Shown piece after piece: positions 44,337-53,495 of a stretch of 64,000 nt of DNA. Origin of the DNA: DATASD01 sp035478835 (GTDB lineage: Bacteria > Patescibacteriota > Saccharimonadia > Saccharimonadales > UBA4665). The notes beneath the pieces were generated by a model that ran no database searches, was not told the origin of the DNA, and worked only from the letters and a program-made list of their open reading frames with translations. The number at the start of each line of letters is the position of its first letter. Position 1 is the first letter of the stretch. A program made the position numbers and the translations under genes. The stretch spans positions 1 through 64,000 of the forward strand of contig DATIJH010000005.1 of the NCBI GenBank assembly GCA_035478835.1, given 5' to 3'.

Positions 44337-45014
44337 CTATTGCCCACTACTTGAATTTTGGAATAGCGCAGTCGGTTGCTCGACCACCGACCGAGTACTG
44401 ATAATCTGCGGAACATTTAAGGTTACACCATCGCTGGTCTCGCTGAAGATTGCAGGGTCAAAGCTGGCGGTGATCGTGTACGTCGCACCTTTTTTGTCGC
44501 GCGAAAGGTTGGTCACAACTTGTGAGAAGGCCGCTTTCGAGCTTGTGCCACTCGACGGAATGCTATATGTCGCGAACTTCAGCGTGTCAGCGAAGGTGTT
44601 CACGACATCTACGCTCACGGCATCACCATTGGCAGTAATGGTGTTTTTATTGAAATCGACATCCAGTTTTGAGATGGTTGCCTGTGTCGGCGTAAGCTGG
44701 CTCAGAAACCCACCGAGGCGCGTCACCACAGCCTTCTTATCGTGCAGTCCGGTTAAAGCGTTGAGCTGGTTCTGGATGGTCAAGATCTTGTTCAGATCCT
44801 GCGTCGATTGTAATTGCTGCGAGTTAGTCTTGATGTCTTTATTGAGGTCGCTTAAATTCTTACGCTGCACACCATACACCACGCCCAGCAGCAATACAAC
44901 TACCGCAACGCCGGCAATTATTGCAGCGGTAGAAATCAGAATAACGAGCTGCTCCTGGCGCCGCGCCCGCAAATATTGCAATTTTACATCTGGTAAAAGG
45001 TTAAACTGGACCAT
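44337..45014 (-). CDS. pilN: Pilus alignment protein PilN, 225 aa
   Basis: The N-terminal PilM-binding motif is MVQFNLLPDVKLQYLRARR (family INLLP), followed by a membrane helix (about 24-47), a coiled coil and a small periplasmic-type domain. Its first base is shared with the end of pilM. Confidence 0.92.
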   Translation of the reverse strand: MVQFNLLPDVKLQYLRARRQEQLVILISTAAIIAGVAVVVLLLGVVYGVQRKNLSDLNKDIKTNSQQLQSTQDLNKILTIQNQLNALTGLHDKKAVVTRLGGFLSQLTPTQATISKLDVDFNKNTITANGDAVSVDVVNTFADTLKFATYSIPSSGTSSKAAFSQVVTNLSRDKKGATYTITASFDPAIFSETSDGVTLNVPQIISTRSVVEQPTALFQNSSSGQ

Positions 45015-46054
45015 TATTCAACCCTCTCCGCCAAACCGGCAGCCACGCCAAAGTGGTTGGAAACAGCCAAAAGTTCGTTCTGCCGCTCCGGAGCGAACGC
45101 GACATTACGCCATGCGTTACCAATCTCGACCTCGATACCGAATTTGTTTGCGAGGTACAGCGGGAACTCGGGCAAGGCCGAGGCGCCGCCCGTCACGATA
45201 ATGCGTGAGATCTGCGTGTCGCCGTAGCGCGTTTGGAAGAATTTAATAGACTTGTCGATCTCGTTTGTCAGGATGTCGATCGTGCCGATGATGGCATCGT
45301 AAATGCGGCCCTCGAGTTTGTCCTTGCTGAGGCCGAACTTAAATACGAACTGGCGGGCTTGTTTGTCGTCGATATTAAGGTTTTGTGCGGCCGAACGGAT
45401 AATTGCCTCTGCGCCGGTTGGAATCGAGCGTGTCAGGCGCGGTGCACCGTTCATCGTTACCACCAAGTCCGTGCTCTTGCTGCCAATATCGAGCACCATT
45501 TGCGGCACCATAGCGTCCGGTGCAATAAGTGCACGCGTTAGCGCCAGGTTGTCCGGCTCGAACGAAATTACTTCAAGTCCGATAGACTCCAGCAAATCAA
45601 GCCGCTGCTCCACAAAATCGTTCTCAACACTTGAAAGCAAAATCTCTACCTTGGTCTGGTCCTTTGGCGAATCGCCAATAACCGCCCAGTCAATCTTTGA
45701 TTTATCAAGCGGCGTCGGAATAAATGAGTCGGCCTGGTAACGGATAGCCTTGGCGAGTTCGCTTGATGGCAAGCGGTCAAAGTCGACAACCGTTGTGAAT
45801 ACTTTGCCCGAGGGCACGCCAACCGCAACGTTCTTGGTGGTCATTTTGGCTTGGTCAAGCAAGCCGCGAATAACCTGCGCCAGTTTTTGCTGATCGGCCT
45901 TAGAATCGCTCAAGACCACTTTGCTGTCGACGGGTACATACGCATAGCGCACCAGTGATTTTGGCATGCCGTTACCGCGCAGCTCGACAAGCCTAACCGC
46001 GGTGGTGCCTATGTCCAGTCCGAAAAATGCCGATACCCCACTCAGTAAACTCAT
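45014..46054 (-). CDS. pilM: Pilus assembly ATPase-fold protein PilM, 346 aa
   Basis: Actin-like protein (FtsA/MreB fold). Phosphate loops FGLDIGTTAVRLVEL near 12-26, LDIGSKSTDLVV, and the adenosine motif IIVTGGASALPEF. Binds the PilN N-terminus on the cytoplasmic side. TATAAT lies nine bases before the ATG with no ribosome site, so the operon's second promoter seems to yield an almost leaderless message. Confidence 0.94.
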   Translation of the reverse strand: MSLLSGVSAFFGLDIGTTAVRLVELRGNGMPKSLVRYAYVPVDSKVVLSDSKADQQKLAQVIRGLLDQAKMTTKNVAVGVPSGKVFTTVVDFDRLPSSELAKAIRYQADSFIPTPLDKSKIDWAVIGDSPKDQTKVEILLSSVENDFVEQRLDLLESIGLEVISFEPDNLALTRALIAPDAMVPQMVLDIGSKSTDLVVTMNGAPRLTRSIPTGAEAIIRSAAQNLNIDDKQARQFVFKFGLSKDKLEGRIYDAIIGTIDILTNEIDKSIKFFQTRYGDTQISRIIVTGGASALPEFPLYLANKFGIEVEIGNAWRNVAFAPERQNELLAVSNHFGVAAGLAERVE

Positions 46055-46124
46055 ATTGGCCTGATTATAGCATAAGCATGGTGGGTATACGCAAGTGTGT
46101 TATCTGTGTAAAACTTATGCACAA

Positions 46125-48083
46125 CTACAGGACCGGTGGCAGACTTACGATCGAGTCGTACGTGTCACTCGTATTCGCCGTTGAACTGCCTGGAAGCGGC
46201 TGTGCGATCCAGAGTGCCGGGTTATAGTTAAACACTTCGGCTGCGCTGTTGCTTGTATTTGTGTCATTTGCCTTGGCTTGGGCGAGCGTGCCGTTAGAGC
46301 GCAATAGTTCGATCTGCTGGGCCGTAAAGCTACCATTCACCGTCAACTTATTGGCGCAGTTGGTATACACCGTATTGCCTGGCGTCGCCAGCGACATTGG
46401 CGTAAACGGCGTGGCCGGGTCGGTGCAGGTATAAATAGTACCTCCGGTACCACCGGTCTGTTGCGAAACATAAGAACCGTCGAGCTGCGTCACTGCACCG
46501 GCAATGTAAATATTGCCTTTTACGATCAGGTTAAAGTTAGGGATTTGGCTCATAAGCCAGCTGCCGCTGTACCCAATATTGCCTTTAATGTACACATCAC
46601 CAGTGACATACAGCGTAGTGTTGGCGCTCGTCCCGAAGCTGCCGCCGGCGATCGTCAGGTTGCCATTGTATTTGTAGGCACCACTGCCGAGGCCGCTCAC
46701 CGTAAGGCCCGCCGGCGGCACAGCGCCAACCGACGTTGCCGAGGCCGGTATTTGGCCAGCGTAGTCCGGTACGCACGGCAAAGAGCTGCCGATCGACTTA
46801 CCATATGTGCCATTTGCCTGATCACCGCCCGTCACATTTTGGTTACTGAATGCGAGACCGCTTGGTGTGGGTGCGCCGCTACTATTCTGCGCGCTCGCAA
46901 AATCCTGCAATATATTGAGCACATAGGCCGCATACTGCGTGCCGGCGCCCGCAAAGGTGCCTGCCCTTTGGTTCCAGCCAACAACAGATGCATTCGTGTC
47001 CTCCGTACAAGCCGTACCAAACCCATTACCAGCCGAAACGTCTCCGCCAAATACCTGCGCATATGGCTTGCTTACCACAATAACGCACGCTTCGTTCGTT
47101 GCGGTACCGCCCCCCGATTGATCGGCAGGGCTCACCGCAAGCTCCCGGCAATACGTCTTGTTTGGCTGGGCCGTAAAATTATCACTTATGGGTATCGTGT
47201 ACGTTTGCCCCTGTTGTATAGGCGGACAAGCGATGGTCTGCGTAGGATCGCCCGGTCCTGGCGGAGGCGTGCCGCTTACATACCCGTTGCGGACGATGGT
47301 ATAAATCGTGCAGGTTGCCGGATCGCTGGTACGGAGACTCGGATTGTTGGTAACGGTGTAGGTAAAGTTCACGTTGCTGCCCGGCTCAACAGTGCCACTC
47401 GGGTTAACGTTAACGCTCGGCTGCAAGCTGTAATCCAAATCTTCCAGGTAATGCAGTTCACCGAGCGGGTTCCCACAGTCACGCTTAATAGCGTACCGCG
47501 GCTGATGCGTCTTCTGGTCATAAAATACAATTGCGGGCGCGGAACCGGCGTCTGGGTAGTACGCCACATCTACTTTTGTGGAACGCGTGTTAATCCCGCC
47601 AAAATCATACACTTGATTAAAGTTTATGAGGCTCGGCACCGCGGCTTCATACTTATAGACCAACGTAGACCACTTATTAAATTGGGTTGGATCGCACGCC
47701 ACGTTCTTTGGCGTACCCGGCGCCCACCCTAGCATAGTCAATACGATAAATGCCGCGCCAGTGTTGCGTTGATCGGTCTGGCTTGGCAGGGCATTGCCTG
47801 GGCAATCACCCAAGTCATCGTAAATGGTGTGTACTAAATCCCAGCCATTGTTCACATTGAGGAGGGCCGGCGCAGGCAGCACGTTCCAGCGCGTGCCGTT
47901 CGCTCCCGGGCCGCCGTCGTAACCACCGTAAAAGTAGCCAATGTAGCAATTCAACCCGTCAATCGAGCAAGCATCGGCGCTCGCCATGTGCGGCCTGAGC
48001 GCCAGTCCGGCCCACAGTAAACCGCTCAAAAGTGTGGTCGCAATGCCAACACGGATAATGTTACGCAGTGTTTTTGTACTCAT
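46125..48083 (-). CDS. Secreted pilus-locus protein, possible adhesin, 652 aa
   Basis: Signal peptide (about 10-36, ending MASA), then a cysteine-containing exterior domain (37-230), an Ig/DUF11-like region (about 232-330: PSGTVEPGSNVNFTYTVTNN), and a Ser/Gly/Ala-rich C-terminal part, 345-652, with a beta-solenoid-like stretch (NLTIAGGSFGTSANTTLYV, GDVYIKGNIGYSG). No C-terminal anchor. Its ATGA-type overlap with the TPR gene and position just upstream of pilM suggest a pilus-associated role like that of PilY1 or PilC tip adhesins, but it is not homologous in any way I can see. Confidence 0.8.
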   Translation of the reverse strand: MSTKTLRNIIRVGIATTLLSGLLWAGLALRPHMASADACSIDGLNCYIGYFYGGYDGGPGANGTRWNVLPAPALLNVNNGWDLVHTIYDDLGDCPGNALPSQTDQRNTGAAFIVLTMLGWAPGTPKNVACDPTQFNKWSTLVYKYEAAVPSLINFNQVYDFGGINTRSTKVDVAYYPDAGSAPAIVFYDQKTHQPRYAIKRDCGNPLGELHYLEDLDYSLQPSVNVNPSGTVEPGSNVNFTYTVTNNPSLRTSDPATCTIYTIVRNGYVSGTPPPGPGDPTQTIACPPIQQGQTYTIPISDNFTAQPNKTYCRELAVSPADQSGGGTATNEACVIVVSKPYAQVFGGDVSAGNGFGTACTEDTNASVVGWNQRAGTFAGAGTQYAAYVLNILQDFASAQNSSGAPTPSGLAFSNQNVTGGDQANGTYGKSIGSSLPCVPDYAGQIPASATSVGAVPPAGLTVSGLGSGAYKYNGNLTIAGGSFGTSANTTLYVTGDVYIKGNIGYSGSWLMSQIPNFNLIVKGNIYIAGAVTQLDGSYVSQQTGGTGGTIYTCTDPATPFTPMSLATPGNTVYTNCANKLTVNGSFTAQQIELLRSNGTLAQAKANDTNTSNSAAEVFNYNPALWIAQPLPGSSTANTSDTYDSIVSLPPVL

Positions 48084-48616
48084 AGCTTTTTCTGTAGCTC
48101 CGAAATTTGGTAATCGTACACCGCGGATTGATCTTGCGAGTTTGTACTGGCATCAAGCCGCTGTTTTGCCTCTTGGAATAATGCGATAGCAGTCTTGTAA
48201 TCTTTGGCCTGCGCAGCGATGCTGGCGGCGGTGGCAGCCTGGTCGGAGTTAAGTTTGAACTTTTTATCTATCTGCTGATAGGTGGTGAGCGACGTTTTAA
48301 AATCATGGGCATTGGCATACGCCGCAGCAAGCAACAGCTGCGTAGCTTCCGTATTGATGGTCTTCTGCCCTTTTAACAGCGTGATCGCACCGGTGTAATC
48401 GTGCGTACCATATTTTTTGTTCACGGCATTAACGAGGGCTTGGCCGGTATATTGCGGCCCGTATGAACTCGGGGCAACCTTGCGGTGAGTCGCTAGCCAC
48501 CAGCCGCCCGCCGCCACTGCAACAACCACCAAAACTATCCCGGCAACAATCAAAGCCTTGTGTTTATCCACCCGCGGCTCTGTGACAACAACAGTATTGT
48601 CAGATTTCTTGGCCAT
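48080..48616 (-). CDS. TPR-repeat membrane protein, 178 aa
   Basis: A cytoplasmic stretch of 22 residues, one membrane helix (about 22-46) and a helical repeat domain (70-175) with pairs like TQLLLAAAYANAHDFKTSLTTY and AASIAAQAKDYKTAIALFQEA, which fit tetratricopeptide repeats. The start at 48616 (MAKKSDN) has GGTGG a few bases before it. It heads the pilus operon and may act as pilotin or assembly scaffold; this is inference. Confidence 0.82.
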   Translation of the reverse strand: MAKKSDNTVVVTEPRVDKHKALIVAGIVLVVVAVAAGGWWLATHRKVAPSSYGPQYTGQALVNAVNKKYGTHDYTGAITLLKGQKTINTEATQLLLAAAYANAHDFKTSLTTYQQIDKKFKLNSDQAATAASIAAQAKDYKTAIALFQEAKQRLDASTNSQDQSAVYDYQISELQKKL

Positions 48617-48712
48617 CTTACCACCAAGTATACCAAAAGCAGTAGCGTTATAGAATAAGATTTTGCACATGTACTTTGCGCCATGTGTTTTACCTCTGTT
48701 ATAATAACGTTC

Positions 48713-49792
48713 ATGAGTTCACTTTCTATTGGTATCGTCGGACTGCCGAATGTCGGCAAATCTACCCTGTTTAACGCGCTGACCAACAATAATATTTTGG
48801 CTGCGAATTATCCGTTCGCCACTATCGAACCCAACACCGGCATCGTGCCCGTCCCAGACGAGCGTCTGCAAAAGCTCGGCGAGTTGTACCACACACAAAA
48901 AATCGTGCCCGCCACCGTAACATTTGTAGACATTGCCGGCCTTGTCGCCGGTGCCAGCCAGGGCGAGGGCCTCGGCAACCAGTTTTTGAGCCACATCCGC
49001 ACCACCAACGCCATCGTACAGGTGGTCCGCGCGTTCCACGACGATAACGTTGTGCACGTCGACGAACAGCACGACCCTCGCAAAGACATCGACGTCATTA
49101 ACACCGAGCTCGTGCTCGCCGATCTGCAAACCGTCGAAAAACGCCTGCCCAAATTCGAAAAAGAAGCACGCGCCAACCCCAAACTTAAACCAATTTTAGA
49201 CACGCTGCAAAAAGTGCACCAACTTTTAGACAGCGGCAAGCCCCTCTCCAGCGTCAGCGACGTCAACCTGGAGCACATCGCCGATCTGCAGCTCATCACC
49301 GCAAAACCAGCCATCTATCTTTTTAACGTGGACGAGGCCGGCTTAAGCGACGATACGCGCAAAAAAGAGCTCGCCGCACTTGTCGCACCAGCTCAAAGCC
49401 TGTTTATCTGCGCGCAGCTAGAGAGCGAGTTACGCGGCCTTGACTCGGCGGACGCCAGCGAATTACTCGAGAGCTACGGGCAAACCGAATCCGGCCTGGT
49501 ACAACTTATCCATGCCGCATACGATACGCTCGGCCTGCAAAGCTACCTGACCGCCGGCGAAAAAGAGGTCCGCGCCTGGACGATCCGCAAAGGCTTCACC
49601 GCCCCGCAAGCCGCTGGTGTAATCCACGGCGATTTTGAGCGCGGCTTTATCGCGGCTCAAATTGTGAGCTACCCAGACTTGATCGCTGCCGGCTCCGAAA
49701 CCGCTGCCAAAGCTGCCGGCAAAGTCCGCACCGAAGGCAAAGACTACGTCATGCAGCCCGACGATGTCGTCGAGTTCCGCTTTAACGTCTAG
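48713..49792 (+). CDS. ychF: Ribosome-binding GTPase/ATPase YchF, 359 aa
   Basis: Obg-family protein with P-loop GLPNVGKST, switch DIAGLVAGASQGEGLGNQFL and the altered G4 motif NVDE (instead of NKxD), which explains ATP preference. C-terminal TGS domain: AWTIRKGFTAPQAAGVIHGDFERGFI. TATAAT ends seven bases before the ATG at 48713 and no ribosome site exists. Confidence 0.95.
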   Translation: MSSLSIGIVGLPNVGKSTLFNALTNNNILAANYPFATIEPNTGIVPVPDERLQKLGELYHTQKIVPATVTFVDIAGLVAGASQGEGLGNQFLSHIRTTNAIVQVVRAFHDDNVVHVDEQHDPRKDIDVINTELVLADLQTVEKRLPKFEKEARANPKLKPILDTLQKVHQLLDSGKPLSSVSDVNLEHIADLQLITAKPAIYLFNVDEAGLSDDTRKKELAALVAPAQSLFICAQLESELRGLDSADASELLESYGQTESGLVQLIHAAYDTLGLQSYLTAGEKEVRAWTIRKGFTAPQAAGVIHGDFERGFIAAQIVSYPDLIAAGSETAAKAAGKVRTEGKDYVMQPDDVVEFRFNV

Positions 49793-49793
49793 A

Positions 49794-50822
49794 TTAGTGA
49801 TAACCCATCAGGGCATTTTCGGCATTAAGCATGAAGTCGGGCGCAGGCGGTGTCTCAGGCTTTGCATAATAGGGTAGTTCGGCGCCGGCCGCCACATCGA
49901 TCACCCGCTTACTAAAGGCGAGTTTTCGTTCATCATCGGCTGCAATGACTTGCTGAGCGCCGGCTTCATCCAGCTTTGCAAATGCTTCTCCTAGATCTTC
50001 CGTACCAGCCACAGCGCATATGTCTACGGCGGCGCGTGGTCCAAAGTCTACCTGCTGTACGGTTTTGCGTACGCGACTCTTGAGTTCACCGTTGCCTATG
50101 CCGCTCAGTGCGCCTTCAATTTTTTCAGGGTCAGGATACGGCATACCATGCTGGTCTAGGCTACTAAATTGGCCTTCAATCTGAGTACGTTTTGCCACGA
50201 ACGATTCAGCAACGCCTTCGCGTTGAATTGTCTCCCCGACCCACGCGCGGCGAAGCTCATTTGATGGAGCAAATGAAATAGGAATAGTGCTTGCCCCTTG
50301 TGCCCGCAGTTCGTCACGCGAGGCGCTTGCGGCGGCAATTGCCTGAACCGATGCCTCAGAATTGGGATCAAATCCATTCGTAATAACCTCGTGCGCCACA
50401 CGCGCCGAACGACCATTGCCGTCACGCTCAAAGTGTCCGAGTACAATACCAAAAGCCGCGAGATTGGCGCGGCGTGTCACATCTTCAGTTGACCGAATCG
50501 TACGCATCGTGTGGTCAAGAAATTCATCGCGATGCCGCGGTGCAAGCAACATCTGCCCCACCACCTCCTTGCCATCAACCATGCGACTGACCGATGATGT
50601 TGTTTGTGAATGGTCTGGACGCTCTACCGTCCCGAGTACGGCTGCATTCAAGTAATCAATGCCTTCACGCGCTTGCCGTAATGTTGCATGCTGTAACAAA
50701 TTATTCGCTTGGGCAGTATCAAGCTGCTCCATGCCCAGATGCTGCAAGCCTTCTGTCAAACGCTGCGCTACTGGATGCGCTGTTTGCATGTTGGGTAAGT
50801 TGTCGGCCAGTTGTTCGCCCAT
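49794..50822 (-). CDS. Fic-domain protein, 342 aa
   Basis: The Fic core motif is present as HFERDGNGRSAR near residue 133 (family HPFxEGNGRxxR), after a helical N-domain and a beta-hairpin flap (TVERPDHSQTTSS). Most Fic enzymes attach AMP to Ser/Thr/Tyr of a target protein. The typical inhibitory (S/T)xxxE(G/N) helix was not clearly seen. A 190-residue C-terminal extension is unrecognised. No signal peptide. Convergent with ychF (one base apart). Confidence 0.8.
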   Translation of the reverse strand: MGEQLADNLPNMQTAHPVAQRLTEGLQHLGMEQLDTAQANNLLQHATLRQAREGIDYLNAAVLGTVERPDHSQTTSSVSRMVDGKEVVGQMLLAPRHRDEFLDHTMRTIRSTEDVTRRANLAAFGIVLGHFERDGNGRSARVAHEVITNGFDPNSEASVQAIAAASASRDELRAQGASTIPISFAPSNELRRAWVGETIQREGVAESFVAKRTQIEGQFSSLDQHGMPYPDPEKIEGALSGIGNGELKSRVRKTVQQVDFGPRAAVDICAVAGTEDLGEAFAKLDEAGAQQVIAADDERKLAFSKRVIDVAAGAELPYYAKPETPPAPDFMLNAENALMGYH

Positions 50823-50931
50823 ATTTGTTTTGCTTTCGTTTGATTATATTATTAGCATAAGCTTGCATAATTGTCAATCTTCCGCTAAAAACATTGAAAA
50901 TGCTACGCTATTATGGTAAATAAATACACAT

Positions 50932-51321
50932 ATGTTTTTCGATGAAGGTTTAATTGCCTCCTACGAGGTTGGTACTGCGGCCGCCTGCCCTGCGCCCGTT
51001 CCGCACTTTGAGGCAGCGGCGTACGAGCATGATCCCAACAGGGACGCAGCCATAGCAGCAGCCGAAGACGCCGTGCTCACCACCTTCGAGAGACTCGCCG
51101 AATTCAGTCCGGACATTGCGCAAGCGCTGCGCTGGATTAGACTTGGCGATGACGAGCGTGTTGCAGAGCTTGGTGGCGGCGCTCTTTTTGGCGCTCTCGC
51201 TGATCCAGATGCCGTGCTCGAATTCGGCCCCGGATTATCCAACGTTCGCGTCCTCCGTGATGCGCTCCACCAAGCCGCACAACTTGCCGCCCAGGATTAC
51301 GACAAACGATTCCGGCTATAG
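50932..51321 (+). CDS. Hypothetical helical protein, 129 aa
   Basis: No recognised family; Ala/Glu/Asp-rich and mostly helical, with no membrane segment. Motif-like features: FERLAEFSPDIAQALRWIRLGDDE. It has a clear terminator after it and is divergent from the Fic gene. Confidence 0.65.
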   Translation: MFFDEGLIASYEVGTAAACPAPVPHFEAAAYEHDPNRDAAIAAAEDAVLTTFERLAEFSPDIAQALRWIRLGDDERVAELGGGALFGALADPDAVLEFGPGLSNVRVLRDALHQAAQLAAQDYDKRFRL

Positions 51322-51323
51322 CC

Positions 51324-51351
51324 AAAACAGTCCCGCGAAGGACTGTTTTTT
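51324..51351 (+). terminator. Terminator after the 129-aa gene
   Basis: AAAACAGTCC / GGACTGTTTTTT with a six-base loop and T-run; the convergent gene at 51379 may use it too. Confidence 0.85.
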
Positions 51352-51378
51352 GGTTTGGCCCGTACCTGCCACACAAGC

Positions 51379-51972
51379 TCAGTTGAATTTTGAAATCCGG
51401 TGGCGCATCAGCAGCGGCACAGCAGTGTATGGATTGGCCACGCTCTGCATGGGCATCGGGCCTTGCGGCGTCGTTGGCGTCGGCAGGTAACCGAAGTTGC
51501 GGCCCAGTTGCCGCGCTGCGGCTCGGCCGGCGGAACCCTCGGCGTCGATCGGCGTTGGCTCAAACTGCTGGAACATGTATTGCTGGCGCAGTTCCATGAT
51601 GCGGCGCTGCGTATAGTTGAGCAGCTCGCGCAAAACCGCGTGATTCCAGCCGATGAACACTAGCGTACGGTTCGGCGTTGTGATGTGGATCGAAGCATTC
51701 AGTAAGCGGTGGCGATAATCCACCTCTGTTACCATGTCGAATCGGACATCTTCAAGCGTTAGGTACAGGGGTTTGCGGTCAATTAACAGGACGCGGCGGT
51801 CGGTTACGCAGAGCAGCGCAAGTCCGCCCTCGTATTGGCCGTTGGCGCAGTGCTGAATGCGCTCTTCAGGCATTAGGATCTTACTCAGCTCGCGGCGCTC
51901 CGCCCGCCACCAGAATCGGAATGCATATCCGATCTGCTTGAGTTGCCGATCCACCTCATTGCGAGTCACCAT
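51379..51972 (-). CDS. PH-domain-like cytoplasmic protein, 197 aa
   Basis: Residues 30-120 form a bacterial PH-like domain: ILMPEERIQHCANGQYEGGLALLCVTDRRVLLID, then DVRFDMVTEVDYRHRLLNASIHI. A helix (about 108-130) and a Pro/Gln-rich tail follow. No membrane segment. Function unknown. Confidence 0.75.
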   Translation of the reverse strand: MVTRNEVDRQLKQIGYAFRFWWRAERRELSKILMPEERIQHCANGQYEGGLALLCVTDRRVLLIDRKPLYLTLEDVRFDMVTEVDYRHRLLNASIHITTPNRTLVFIGWNHAVLRELLNYTQRRIMELRQQYMFQQFEPTPIDAEGSAGRAAARQLGRNFGYLPTPTTPQGPMPMQSVANPYTAVPLLMRHRISKFN

Positions 51973-52142
51973 AGCTCCCTCCTTCTCTTAGCACCTCATT
52001 AGCTAAGTACTTTTATAATAGGCGTTTTATCCTGCCGGTACCGTTAGCTTAGTCACTCAGCGACCGCGATATTTATCACGCCTATACACCGGTGGTGCGT
52101 AAAAGCTTGGAAAGCATATAAGATGGTGAGATAATACTCCCT

Positions 52143-52796
52143 ATGGAAACGGGTAAGGAACCGCTTTCGGTGCTCGTCAGCCTCTTCCATAGCGGAACGC
52201 AGCTGACATACAACAAAGGTGAGTTTTTGATTCGTCCCGGTGGTAGCCCTCCGGGCATTTTTTATATAGAAAGCGGGCTGGTGAAAGCGTACGACATCAC
52301 TAAGTACGGCGAAGAAAACCTGCTGATCATCCGCAAACCCGGTGAAATCCTAGGTCTTACCTGGGCAATTACAGGGCTCGACCGCGGCATTGTGTACTCT
52401 GCGCTCACACCAACAACGGTGTGGCAGATCAACCGCGAAGATTTCGTAAATCTCATGCACACCAAGCCGGAAATTGCTTTGCCGCTTGTACACATGCTGG
52501 TCGAAATGTACCGTTTGCACTCCGAACGCATCTTAAATCTGGAGTACCGCAGCGTGCGCGAACGGCTTGTCTCGTTCTTGCTGACTACGTCGAAACGATT
52601 TGGCAAGGCGTTGCCGGATGGTGCAGTCGTGATCGACGTGCCCTTGCGCCATCAGGATATTGCCAGCTCAATAAGCGCCACACGCGAAACAACCGGCCGC
52701 GAGCTGGCCGCTTTGGAGCGCAAAGGTTTGCTTAAGACTGAGCAGTCGATTGTAACGCTGCTCGATATCGACGGCCTGCGCCAGCATCTTGAGTAA
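52143..52796 (+). CDS. Crp/Fnr-family transcription regulator, 217 aa
   Basis: N-terminal cyclic-nucleotide-binding beta-roll (GGSPPGIFYIESGLVKAYDI, IRKPGEILGL), long dimer helix, and C-terminal HTH (PLRHQDIASSISATRETTGRELAALERKGLL). The arginine and Glu needed for cAMP binding are not clear, and no Fnr cysteines are present, so the signal is unknown. GATAAT lies seven bases before the ATG and there is no ribosome site. Confidence 0.92.
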   Translation: METGKEPLSVLVSLFHSGTQLTYNKGEFLIRPGGSPPGIFYIESGLVKAYDITKYGEENLLIIRKPGEILGLTWAITGLDRGIVYSALTPTTVWQINREDFVNLMHTKPEIALPLVHMLVEMYRLHSERILNLEYRSVRERLVSFLLTTSKRFGKALPDGAVVIDVPLRHQDIASSISATRETTGRELAALERKGLLKTEQSIVTLLDIDGLRQHLE

Positions 52797-52806
52797 CTTT
52801 GGCGCC

Positions 52807-53463
52807 TTATTGCCAGTGGTTTACAATCTGCTCGATCGTTTTGATTACCAAATCGTGATCTGGTACGTCCTGGGTTTCATAATAATGTTCGGTCGAAATA
52901 TAGTCTTCGACCACACTCAAACAGAAAATCTCGTCTGCGGCAATGTGCATGCGGTCAACCGCCGGCACGCTGGCCAGCGGCGTGGCCACAATAAGACGCT
53001 CAATCTCGATCGGTTTTAAAAACTCGGCGGCGATGTCGAGCGTAAACCCATTGCGTAAACCGTCGGTCACCAAAATTACCACATGGTTGCGCAACAGATC
53101 CTTGCGCAGCAAGCCGCCGCGGCCAATCAGACGGTGCATCTGCTGCAGCTTGTCGAGCTTTTCTTGTTCGATTACCCCGTGATATTCGCTCACCAGGTCC
53201 TCAAGTTCGTACTCCGAAAACTCTTTATTGTACGAGAACGAGCCGTCCTGGCTAATGCCGCCGACCGGGGTGTCCTCGCGTGGCAAATTAACGCTCTCGG
53301 TCAGCAAAAGCATGAGCACGGCGTGCAGCTGTATGGCAATTTGCGCTCCAACCATGACTCCGCCATCATTCAGCGCCACCACGGCGCATTGCTTACCCTG
53401 GTACCGTTTGGCGATTTGCTCTGCAAGAATCTGGCCAGCTTCGACACGGCTTTTAAAATACAT
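52807..53463 (-). CDS. Phosphoribosyltransferase-like protein, 218 aa
   Basis: Type I phosphoribosyltransferase-like: ALNDGGVMVGAQIAIQL near the N-terminus, the PRPP loop as HVVILVTDGLRNGFTLDIAAEFL, where the usual pair of acidic residues is VTDG, followed by the hood region LIVATPLASVPAVDRM. Resembles the proteins often annotated as predicted phosphoribosyltransferases (Rv0571c group). Start at 53463 (MYFKSRV), because TACACT ends six bases upstream. Confidence 0.82.
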   Translation of the reverse strand: MYFKSRVEAGQILAEQIAKRYQGKQCAVVALNDGGVMVGAQIAIQLHAVLMLLLTESVNLPREDTPVGGISQDGSFSYNKEFSEYELEDLVSEYHGVIEQEKLDKLQQMHRLIGRGGLLRKDLLRNHVVILVTDGLRNGFTLDIAAEFLKPIEIERLIVATPLASVPAVDRMHIAADEIFCLSVVEDYISTEHYYETQDVPDHDLVIKTIEQIVNHWQ

Positions 53464-53495
53464 GTTCAAAGTGTAGCATCTGCTTGCGCAGGCGC

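Noticed and set aside
44330..44416. Longer start of pilO at 44416
   Set aside because: It would overlap pilN by 80 bases and adds a non-family N-terminus; MARTVSL at 44329 is adjacent to the pilN stop.
46461..47732. Plus-strand open frame of 423 codons
   Set aside because: Antisense to the secreted 652-aa protein; Arg/Cys/Ile-rich composition and no ribosome site or motif.
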